28,574 nt of DNA from CAZJQT01 sp964604415 (lineage in GTDB: Bacteria; Patescibacteriota; Saccharimonadia; Saccharimonadales; CAZJQT01), in contig CAZRYT010000006.1 in assembly GCA_964604415.1 (NCBI GenBank), positions 1 through 28,574 on the forward strand, in the 5' to 3' direction. Below are positions 22,883-28,574 of this stretch, piece by piece (the stretch's first letter is position 1; each line of letters starts with the position of its first letter). Position numbers and translations under genes: made by a program. A model generated the notes under the pieces. That model did no database searches, was not told where the DNA came from, and was given only the letters and a program-made list of their open reading frames with translations.

Positions 22883-23574
22883 TGCAAGACCTTAACTCAT
22901 ATCAACAATTTGCTCAAGAAGCTCTTGGTGTAACTTTTGCTGATATCAATTTGTTACTTACGGCTTTTACGCATCGTTCCTATGTCAACGAACATAAGAA
23001 AACTGTTTTTGAGCATAATGAGCGTTTGGAGTTTTTGGGTGATGCCGTACTGGAATTGGTCGCTACTGATTTTCTATATGACAACCATAAAGAAGCCGAA
23101 GGTATTTTGACCAACTGGCGTAGCGCCTTGGTGCGGACGGAAAGTATTAGCGCGGCAGCCACCCGTCTAGGTTTCGAACCTTATCTGCGCCTAAGTAGGG
23201 GCGAGAAGCGTGGTTCTGACCGAGCGCGCGAACAGATCATGGCCAATACTTATGAGGCCGTAGTCGGTGCGCTTTATTTGGACCAAGGACTTGATGCTGC
23301 CAAAAACTTTATAGAGAAAAGCTTGTTAATCACCTTTAAGGATATATTGGATAGTCGTTCGTGGGTCGACCCTAAGAGTAACTTGCAGGAGCTAGCCCAA
23401 AGCCAAGAAGGTTCAACACCAGTTTATAAGGTCTTGGCCGAACTGGGTCCGGATCATGACAAAACCTTCACGGTTGGGGTTTATGTCAACGGCAAACTCA
23501 AGGGCAAAGGCACTGGTCCTAGCAAGCAAATGGCCCAAGTTGCCGCCGCCGAACTAGCCCTCAAGCAATATTGA
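22879..23574 (+). CDS. rnc: ribonuclease III
   Basis: A 231-residue double-strand-specific RNase that matures rRNA and some mRNAs. The signature NERLEFLGDAVLEL (about 47-60, with E51, D55 and E59) and the second acidic motif ANTYEAVVGALYLDQG (about 121-136) give the metal site. A double-stranded RNA-binding domain follows (about 160-230: NLQELAQS, with GKGTGPSKQMAQVAAAELAL). Length is normal. ATG 22879 shares ATGA with the Nudix stop. This is the last gene of rpmF-nusB-nudix-rnc. Confidence 0.96.
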   Translation: MMQDLNSYQQFAQEALGVTFADINLLLTAFTHRSYVNEHKKTVFEHNERLEFLGDAVLELVATDFLYDNHKEAEGILTNWRSALVRTESISAAATRLGFEPYLRLSRGEKRGSDRAREQIMANTYEAVVGALYLDQGLDAAKNFIEKSLLITFKDILDSRSWVDPKSNLQELAQSQEGSTPVYKVLAELGPDHDKTFTVGVYVNGKLKGKGTGPSKQMAQVAAAELALKQY

Positions 23575-23641
23575 ACATGTCATCGCGTTCTTATCTGTCT
23601 TATGCTTGCATAAAACAATAACAGGAGTATAAAAAGAAGCA

Positions 23642-23662
23642 ATGTCAAAGGAGATGATATGA
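23642..23662 (+). other. possible 6-codon mini-ORF coupled to the next gene
   Basis: ATG 23642 opens six codons (MSKEMI) whose TGA overlaps the ATG of the gene at 23659. The frame contains the GGAG ribosome site of that gene. TATAAA (23628-23633) would start transcription about two bases before it. It may be a translational-coupling leader or chance. Confidence 0.25.
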
Positions 23663-24489
23663 GAGAACGTGATCCGCTCAAGATTACTGGTCGGCTGCTG
23701 CTTGCTTCAGGGGCATTATTTTTAGGTGGTGTTTCGATGAATATAGCTGCTGAACGCGGCTTGGCTGACAAAACTCATCTATCAGCTGAAGGACTTAATG
23801 GATTAGGAGATGGCTTAGCCGCTCTTGGATTTTTGGGGACTGTATCTATGGGTGGTGAATACTTAGCAGAACGCGATCGCAAGCGAAGAATCGATCACGA
23901 GGCCGAGTTAGGCGAACTACGAGTTAAAAATTATAATATGCCAGCCGAGATCCTACACGAAAAACTTCCACCAGTTGCGAACGCGCAGTTTGCGGCTAAA
24001 AAATTACGACACTTCCAACTTAATCCTGAAAGGGTAGTAAGAGACAGATTAGAACAGAGTATTTTTCGGAAGCAGACCACCTATAATTTTATAATGTCAG
24101 CTATAGAAGCTGGTATCCCAGTGAGCGCTGCAGAGTGGGAAGAATGTGATATGGAAACAATCGCGGCGACAATCTGGTCACCGCTTGTCAGTCGTAAAAT
24201 ACATTGGGACGAGCACGGTGTGGTTGATGAAATTGAAGCAGGGGAGCTTCTCTGGAAATCTGTAAATGCTGCCACATCACTAATGGTTGAAAAACCTGGA
24301 AAACAGTCATACATTGGTTGGGCTAGCATATTGCTCGATGAGCTTGCTCCACTTGATCAGACAGTAGTAACTACACCTGGCTGCTCGGATGGTAAGCACT
24401 GGAGTGATGTTATTGAAAATATGGCGGTTGAACGTGCTGGTAGCCGTGCAGCTTTGTTCGACAAGATACTGGTCCGAGAAACCGCGTAG
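23659..24489 (+). CDS. hypothetical protein with two N-terminal membrane segments
   Basis: I do not recognise this 276-residue protein. Two hydrophobic stretches lie at about 9-28 (ITGRLLLASGALFLGGVSMN) and 47-66, with a polar loop between; the remaining 200 residues are charged, mostly helical and probably cytoplasmic (LGELRVKNYNMPAEILHEKL and later W-rich stretches). No catalytic motif is evident. AAAGGAG lies 6 bases upstream of ATG 23659, a strong ribosome site. It stands between rnc and rpsP with its own leader and is probably lineage-specific. Confidence 0.65.
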   Translation: MRERDPLKITGRLLLASGALFLGGVSMNIAAERGLADKTHLSAEGLNGLGDGLAALGFLGTVSMGGEYLAERDRKRRIDHEAELGELRVKNYNMPAEILHEKLPPVANAQFAAKKLRHFQLNPERVVRDRLEQSIFRKQTTYNFIMSAIEAGIPVSAAEWEECDMETIAATIWSPLVSRKIHWDEHGVVDEIEAGELLWKSVNAATSLMVEKPGKQSYIGWASILLDELAPLDQTVVTTPGCSDGKHWSDVIENMAVERAGSRAALFDKILVRETA

Positions 24490-24495
24490 CTGCTG

Positions 24496-24524
24496 TTGAC
24501 AACAGAGGCGCTTATCTGTAGAAT
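24496..24524 (+). promoter_or_regulatory. promoter of rpsP
   Basis: TTGACA (24496-24501) and TAGAAT (24519-24524) are separated by 17 bases. Transcription should start near 24531, giving rpsP a leader of about 47 bases, long for this window. Confidence 0.7.
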
Positions 24525-24577
24525 ACCCAGGATTGTTCACTAGTTACTAAGTTTAGAAAGAGAGTCTTTAAAAGCTA

Positions 24578-25147
24578 ATGTTAGCTATTCGTTATCAACG
24601 CACCGGCCGTAAAGGTCACGCCCAGTTCAGGGTTATTGTTCAAGATTCACGACGCAGTCCTAGCAGCGGACAACTGGTTGCTCAGATTGGTCACGTCGAT
24701 CCACACACTAAGGCTGTGACTCTTGATAAAGAAAAGGCTAAATTTTATTTAGATAATGGTGCCCAACCATCAGATAGGGTGGCCCGAATGTTCAAAAGTG
24801 AAGGTGTTAAATTGCCAACTTGGGTAACTATTACTAACACTCAAAAACGAGCCATTAAAAATCCTGAAAAATTACGCAAAAACCGCCCAGTAGGCGTTGA
24901 AGCACCACCAAGCAAAGAAGAAAAAGCCGCCGAGGCCGCTGAAGAAGCTGAAACCGTAAAAGCCGAGAACTTAGCGGACCAACCCCATCCTGAACAAGCC
25001 GTGGCAGAAACCACCGAAGAGTCTGCAACTGAAGATGTCGCTGCCGTTCCAGCAGCCGATGAACCATCAGAACAAGCTGACGAAACAAACCATGAAGAGG
25101 CAGCAGAAACCGAGACCCCAGAAGCACCAGTTGAAGAGCCAAAATAA
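24578..25147 (+). CDS. rpsP: 30S ribosomal protein S16 with a long acidic tail
   Basis: A 189-residue protein whose first 85 residues are standard S16 (LAIRYQRTGRKGHAQFRVIV, LDNGAQPSDRVARMF). S16 stabilises the 30S body and is usually 80-95 residues. The next 25 residues are basic (AIKNPEKLRKNRPVG) and the last 80 are almost only Glu, Ala, Thr, Pro and Asp, a low-complexity disordered tail. The tail is in frame with no break, and the neighbouring KhpA carries a similar one. No good Shine-Dalgarno sequence is near ATG 24578. The order rpsP-khpA-trmD is the usual bacterial one without rimM. Confidence 0.95.
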   Translation: MLAIRYQRTGRKGHAQFRVIVQDSRRSPSSGQLVAQIGHVDPHTKAVTLDKEKAKFYLDNGAQPSDRVARMFKSEGVKLPTWVTITNTQKRAIKNPEKLRKNRPVGVEAPPSKEEKAAEAAEEAETVKAENLADQPHPEQAVAETTEESATEDVAAVPAADEPSEQADETNHEEAAETETPEAPVEEPK

Positions 25148-25179
25148 CATTCTGATATACTGAAACCGGAGGAGAGACT

Positions 25180-25644
25180 ATGACAAGCAGCATTGACCAA
25201 CAATTTATAGAATACGTCGTTAAATCACTGGTTAGTAACCCAGATAAAGTTAGCATCAAGCGCACCATTGATGAAAAGGGCGTTTTACTAGAGCTGACGG
25301 TTGACCCAGAGGATCTTGGCCGGGTGATTGGTAAGCGTGGAGCTACCGCTCAAAGCCTAAGGACGCTACTGAGAGCATTAGGGACTAAGAATGATGCCCG
25401 TTATAACCTTAAGATTATAGATAACGGCGACGGTCCAACTCGTCGTCCTGAACCAAGCCAAGACACTGAAAAAGCTGAAACCAAAGACGAACCTGAGCAA
25501 GAAGACAAAAAGCCAACTGACGATAAGGTAGAAGAACCCATCGAAGACGTGGTTGAAGATGAGCCAGTAAAAGACGACGAGCACAGCGACGTTGTCAGCA
25601 AAACCCGCGCAGAGCTTGATGAATTAGACGATCTCGATATATAA
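25180..25644 (+). CDS. khpA: KH-domain RNA-binding protein KhpA with an acidic tail
   Basis: A 154-residue protein; typical KhpA is about 75-80. Residues 1-85 form one KH domain with the signature VIGKRGATAQSLRTLLRAL (about 50-68), which binds single-stranded RNA; KhpA partners with KhpB in other bacteria and affects cell division and small RNA. Residues 86-154 are a Glu/Asp/Lys/Pro-rich disordered tail. An extended -10 TGATATACT (25153-25161) predicts transcription from about 25168, where GGAGGAG begins, so khpA may have its own short mRNA besides rpsP readthrough. Confidence 0.92.
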   Translation: MTSSIDQQFIEYVVKSLVSNPDKVSIKRTIDEKGVLLELTVDPEDLGRVIGKRGATAQSLRTLLRALGTKNDARYNLKIIDNGDGPTRRPEPSQDTEKAETKDEPEQEDKKPTDDKVEEPIEDVVEDEPVKDDEHSDVVSKTRAELDELDDLDI

Positions 25645-25710
25645 TAGATCGGTCAACAAAAATAAAAGGCTCATTGCGAGCGATTCAATTGAATCGGAGC
25701 TTTATGTGAC

Positions 25711-25737
25711 AAAATTACCCCGTTAGGGGTATTTTTG
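25711..25737 (+). terminator. Rho-independent terminator after khpA
   Basis: TACCCC-GTTA-GGGGTA with flanking AAAA/TTTT pairing and a T-tract. A further palindrome, CGATTC-AATT-GAATCG, lies just upstream (25681-25696). It separates the khpA transcript from trmD. Confidence 0.8.
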
Positions 25738-25740
25738 TTG

Positions 25741-25749
25741 TGGTATAAT
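25741..25749 (+). promoter_or_regulatory. extended -10 promoter of trmD, leaderless GTG start
   Basis: TGGTATAAT is a perfect extended -10. Seven bases on from its last T is 25756, the first base of the GTG that begins the conserved TrmD N-terminus. It lies directly after the terminator hairpin. Confidence 0.75.
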
Positions 25750-25755
25750 ATTTTG

Positions 25756-26403
25756 GTGAAAATACAAGTAATAACGCTTTTCCCTGAAATGTTTCCACCT
25801 GTGCTTAATACCAGTATGCTTTGGAAAGCGCAGGACAAAAAAATTGTTGAGTTTAGCTACATTAATTTACGCGACTTTGGTTTGGGTAAACGCAAGAACG
25901 TCGATGATACGCCTTACGGTGGTGGTGACGGTATGCTACTCAAACCGGAACCGTTGGTAGCGGCCATAGAACACGCTAAAAAGCTTGATCCTGAAGCTCT
26001 GGTCATCCTGCCAACACCGCGCGGCAAAACCTACAAACAATCTGAGGCTAAAAAACTGGCTAAAGTAAAAGGCTTGATCCTAGTTTGCCCACGCTACGAA
26101 GGTTACGACGAACGAATCACTAAATGGGTTGATGAACAATATTGTATTGGCAATTACGTTTTAACTGGCGGGGAACTGCCGGCTATGGCCATAATCGATA
26201 GCGTCGTCAGGCTTTTGCCTGGTGTTTTGGGTGGTGAAAAATCTGCTGAGATTGAATCGTTTCAGGATGATGACCAAAACGTCGAGTTTCCGCAGTACAC
26301 GCGGCCAGAAAACTTCCGTGACCTCAAAGTCCCAGAAGTATTACTAAATGGTAATCATGCCGAAATTGAAAAATGGCGTAATAATCATGGATCAAATCAC
26401 TAG
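25756..26403 (+). CDS. trmD: tRNA (guanine-N1-)-methyltransferase TrmD
   Basis: A 215-residue SPOUT methyltransferase that makes m1G37 in tRNAs with G36 and so prevents frameshifting. Conserved stretches: KIQVITLFPEMF at the start, INLRDFGLGKRKNVDDTPYGGGDGM (about 33-57), LVCPRYEGYDERI (about 105-117), and YCIGNYVLTGGELPAM (about 127-142), the knot that binds S-adenosylmethionine. The C-terminal domain is short and ends in a helix, so it is slightly below the usual 240 residues. GTG 25756 is chosen because it starts the conserved sequence at the predicted transcription start; an in-frame TTG at 25735 lies in the terminator. Confidence 0.95.
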   Translation: MKIQVITLFPEMFPPVLNTSMLWKAQDKKIVEFSYINLRDFGLGKRKNVDDTPYGGGDGMLLKPEPLVAAIEHAKKLDPEALVILPTPRGKTYKQSEAKKLAKVKGLILVCPRYEGYDERITKWVDEQYCIGNYVLTGGELPAMAIIDSVVRLLPGVLGGEKSAEIESFQDDDQNVEFPQYTRPENFRDLKVPEVLLNGNHAEIEKWRNNHGSNH

Positions 26404-27028
26404 TATCTTCAGGCACCGTGGCGAAAAAATTGACCAATTTCTAAGCCACGAAGTGGGATTGGCAAGAATGGGCATTGGTGAAATTTATGACGACAACTCG
26501 GTTATTGTTCAGCCGACCATTATATCTTACGAGCCAAACGTATCCTTAAACGGTGCTCTACAGCTGGGCGATAAAGGGGCTAATGATTTTGAGGCTACTT
26601 TTTCAAAAGTAGAAGTTAATGCTAGACAGCTTTTGGTAGTTTACTGTGCTTTGAAGCATGGCTTAGAGCGGAAAAGGAAAAATCCTGTTTTTCGCAACTT
26701 TCACGAGGCACTTGGTGACTTGGCGCTGCAGGCTATCGGATCCAACTTAATCAGAAATAATGGTGACCATCACCAAGTCGAAACAAACCTGATTGGTTAC
26801 GCGGCCGCGCGTTTTTCGCGTTTACGCGTCGGGAGCTTTGCTAGAACAAAATCTGAACGTGAACGCTTACCGGCCCAGGTAGTGAACGCTGCTTTAGCAC
26901 AACCTAAACACAACGTTACAAGATATAAAAAAGAGCGTGATAAAGCAATGTGGTATTTCGGCTTATCAATTCCAAAACTCGATAAACCTCTTACGGAAAT
27001 AATAATGGCTGCCAGGAGGCCAAACTAG
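26387..27028 (+). CDS. hypothetical protein
   Basis: An unrecognised 213-residue soluble protein. FRHRGEKIDQFLSHEVGLARMG near the start, a helical centre with ARQLLVVYCALKHGLERKRK, and a basic C-terminus are visible; no membrane segment or known active-site motif. ATG 26387 gives a 17-base overlap with trmD; an earlier in-frame ATG at 26348 would overlap by 56 bases. Either way it is translated from the trmD transcript. Function unknown. Confidence 0.6.
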   Translation: MDQITSIFRHRGEKIDQFLSHEVGLARMGIGEIYDDNSVIVQPTIISYEPNVSLNGALQLGDKGANDFEATFSKVEVNARQLLVVYCALKHGLERKRKNPVFRNFHEALGDLALQAIGSNLIRNNGDHHQVETNLIGYAAARFSRLRVGSFARTKSERERLPAQVVNAALAQPKHNVTRYKKERDKAMWYFGLSIPKLDKPLTEIIMAARRPN

Positions 27029-27066
27029 CGTTATACTAGGTGGGTTAACAAGACTTAGGGGGACTG

Positions 27067-27444
27067 ATGAAATTTATCAAACCGGTGTATGCACACTGCG
27101 ATTTACCATGTGGGGTTTATGATCCAGCCCAAGCCAGGATTGAAGCTCTAAGTGTCATGGCGATTCAAACAAAATACAAAGATTTAGATGAGGAAAATAA
27201 GATTCGGGCTTTGTTCATCAAAGAACAACGCGCTGAACTAGTAAAGCATCATTTATGGGTGCTTTGGACCGACTATTTTAAGCCAGAACATCTGGAGAAA
27301 TTCCCAGATCTTCATGACAAATTCTGGAAGGCCACTAAACAGGCTGGCGAGTGCAAGCACCATTCTGACCCGGCCGAGGGAAAAAAACTGTTGGAAATGA
27401 TAGATGAAATTGCCAAAATTTTCGCCGAAACTAAGAAAGCCTGA
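27067..27444 (+). CDS. sodN: nickel superoxide dismutase, precursor
   Basis: A 125-residue Ni-SOD, which converts superoxide to oxygen and hydrogen peroxide. The nickel hook HCDLPCGVYDP starts at His10, so a 9-residue leader (MKFIKPVYA) must be removed to free His1 of the mature enzyme; C11 and C15 (mature Cys2 and Cys6) are the thiolate ligands. The remainder is the usual four-helix bundle, and the mature length (116) is typical. The very short leader indicates cytoplasmic processing by the protease encoded next. TATACT (27032-27037) and a GGGGG ribosome site precede ATG 27067. The gene overlaps the protease gene by 41 bases. Confidence 0.96.
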   Translation: MKFIKPVYAHCDLPCGVYDPAQARIEALSVMAIQTKYKDLDEENKIRALFIKEQRAELVKHHLWVLWTDYFKPEHLEKFPDLHDKFWKATKQAGECKHHSDPAEGKKLLEMIDEIAKIFAETKKA

Positions 27445-27787
27445 AGTTGAAGACCTTAGGGTTTCGCTGCGTAAACTAAAAAACGCCAAACCACCTCTTT
27501 TGTTTAGGCGGGTGGTTGGTCAAAGCATGTTACCGGTTTTGCCCCCGGGCACCTTTGTTATCGGCTGGCGCTATTTTAAAGATCTGAATCCTGGGCATAT
27601 CGTAGTGCTTAATCACGATGGCCGCGAAAAAATAAAACGTCTGAGTGAAATTAAGGACAAACAGATTTATTTACTTGGTGATAAAGCCGAGGAGAGTACC
27701 GACAGTAGACATTTCGGCTGGTTAGATTATGATTCTGTCAAAGCCATCGTAATTTGGCCTAGGGATAAGACTGATAAAAGCTACTAG
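27404..27787 (+). CDS. sodX: S26-type Ni-SOD maturation protease
   Basis: A 127-residue signal-peptidase-like (S26) protein. VGQSMLPVLPPGT carries the catalytic serine, REKIKRL the general-base lysine, and LLGDKAEESTDSRHFGWL is the box E region. No membrane anchor is seen, unlike a normal leader peptidase, which fits the SodX/CbiY-like proteases that trim the Ni-SOD leader. The adjacent overlapping sodN makes this the natural substrate. ATG 27404 lies 41 bases inside sodN, implying tight coupling. Its TAG stop shares the four bases CTAG with the opposite gene. Confidence 0.88.
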   Translation: MKLPKFSPKLRKPEVEDLRVSLRKLKNAKPPLLFRRVVGQSMLPVLPPGTFVIGWRYFKDLNPGHIVVLNHDGREKIKRLSEIKDKQIYLLGDKAEESTDSRHFGWLDYDSVKAIVIWPRDKTDKSY

Positions 27788-28574
27788 CGGTCACAGATTG
27801 GACAGTGATTTTCGTTTTGGTCTTCGGCCAACCAGCGTTTGGTAGCTAGCTGCCACGGCTCATAGTCATGATAAGCAATTAAGTCGGCTAGCGACCTTAA
27901 CCACCAGGCCTTGCGGCCATAAATTCTAAGCCTGCCCCAGAGCACAGCCGCCCACTTATGACCAGCTGGCAGAACATAGATAGGGCGTTTGGCGATGTAG
28001 GGTATGGGTGATTTACTGTTGGCAACCATTTTGAGGTTAGTGGCAATATAACCACCATCAAACAGCGCAGTTTGAGCTAAGCCACTGTAGGGTGTATCGG
28101 CATTATCACCGATAACAAAAATATCTTTTTCAGCTTGCAGGAACTGATCAACTCTAGCCTTGCCATTAGCCGATAGCTGAAAACCCTGAGTGCTAAAGAA
28201 TGGATTATTGGCTACGCCAGCTGTCCACACCACGGTGTGGCTGCGTATAGCTTTATCATGCACCATTAGAGCATCTGATGTTTGGGCCTCAACAGTCGTA
28301 TTTAGATAGAGCTGGACGCCAAGTCTTCTTAGATGCTTGGCTATATGTTTCGAGAAGTCCTTGGGCATTCTTGGCACTAAGCGCGGTGCAGCCTCAATTA
28401 AATCGACATGAACCTTACGCCGTGGCAGACCATGATTCTTCATCACAAATCGCAAGTAAGCGGGTAGAGCTCCGGCTAGCTCAATGCCAGTTGGGCCACC
28501 GCCTATGACAACGTAGTTCAGGTCAGGTCGTCCCTCATCTATGATTTGTGAGTGCAAGTGTTGTTTGAGCTCCT
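27784..28574 (-). CDS. type II NADH dehydrogenase-like FAD oxidoreductase, 5' end outside the window
   Basis: The C-terminal 260 or so residues of a pyridine-nucleotide oxidoreductase; the frame remains open past the window edge, so the N-terminal FAD-binding domain is missing here. YVVIGGGPTGIELAGAL is the NAD-binding Rossmann motif, HTVVWTAGV the following strand, and KDIFVIGDNAD the FAD-binding aspartate motif. A basic/aromatic C-terminus with RLRIYGRKAWWLRSLADLI fits the amphipathic membrane-binding region of NDH-2, which passes electrons from NADH to quinone without pumping. The end HCPICDR has a CxxC pair. It converges on sodX; oxygen-linked metabolism and a superoxide-removing enzyme sit side by side. 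Confidence 0.88.
   Translation of the reverse strand, partial: ELKQHLHSQIIDEGRPDLNYVVIGGGPTGIELAGALPAYLRFVMKNHGLPRRKVHVDLIEAAPRLVPRMPKDFSKHIAKHLRRLGVQLYLNTTVEAQTSDALMVHDKAIRSHTVVWTAGVANNPFFSTQGFQLSANGKARVDQFLQAEKDIFVIGDNADTPYSGLAQTALFDGGYIATNLKMVANSKSPIPYIAKRPIYVLPAGHKWAAVLWGRLRIYGRKAWWLRSLADLIAYHDYEPWQLATKRWLAEDQNENHCPICDR

Noticed and set aside
24841..25268. Long minus-strand frames opposite rpsP and khpA
   Set aside because: Ser/Ala- and Leu-rich frames are shadows of the Glu/Ala-rich tail on the plus strand.
25735..25755. TTG start for TrmD
   Set aside because: It lies in the terminator T-tract and the -10 box; the conserved TrmD N-terminus begins at GTG 25756.
1..28574. CRISPR array, insertion sequence or prophage
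   Set aside because: I saw no regularly spaced repeats, transposase, integrase or phage structural genes on either strand.

Overview
The window reads as a compact, gene-dense bacterial chromosome segment that I assign to the Patescibacteria (CPR), most likely a Candidatus Saccharibacteria (TM7) relative. Reasons: short intergenic gaps with many 4-17 base overlaps, many lineage-orphan small proteins, LemA/HtpX, an envelope gene set (MurF-like ligase, FemAB, polysaccharide deacetylase), reduced or altered core proteins (a cysteine-less L32 and a LigA without its zinc finger), and UGA used as an ordinary stop, which argues against the UGA-glycine CPR lineages. The assignment rests on gene content read by eye, not on a search.

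Layout. 1-340: the 3' part of tRNA-Phe(GAA), a hairpin-rich spacer, tRNA-Gly(GCC) and a terminator. 615-2636: a tight three-gene operon (TIGR04255-like protein, unknown protein, PIN-like nuclease) that may be a toxin-antitoxin or defence module. 2737-4895: a RibD-type reductase, small orphan genes, and divergent tRNA-Cys and tRNA-Leu. 4943-9360: lemA-htpX-membrane protein-ligA, apparently one operon. 9388-10560: a large orphan gene, then a terminator and tRNA-Ala(GGC) on the minus strand. 10886-17794: envelope genes, comprising an anchored secreted protein, MurF-like ligase, alpha/beta hydrolase, DegT-type aminotransferase, FemAB transferase, a ferritin/acyl-ACP-desaturase-like protein and a polysaccharide deacetylase. 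17825-21223: leuS carrying two complete Nudix domains inside its editing region. 21220-21615 (minus): a membrane-anchored LysM-like protein. 21737-23574: rpmF-nusB-nudix-rnc. 23659-26403: an orphan membrane protein, rpsP and khpA (both with long acidic tails), a terminator and trmD. 26387-28574: an orphan gene, sodN (nickel superoxide dismutase) with its maturation protease, and a convergent partial type II NADH dehydrogenase.

Themes. (a) Many genes have an extended or perfect -10 box placed so that transcription should start at or within a few bases of the start codon, so leaderless mRNAs look common; others carry a Shine-Dalgarno sequence close to the mRNA 5' end. (b) Housekeeping proteins are remodelled: LeuRS with two Nudix insertions, LigA with no zinc finger, L32 with no cysteines, S16 and KhpA with acidic tails. 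(c) Two tRNAs have altered elbow contacts. The most novel items are the LeuRS-Nudix fusion, the TIGR04255-like/PIN operon, the zinc-finger-less ligase and the tRNA elbow changes.
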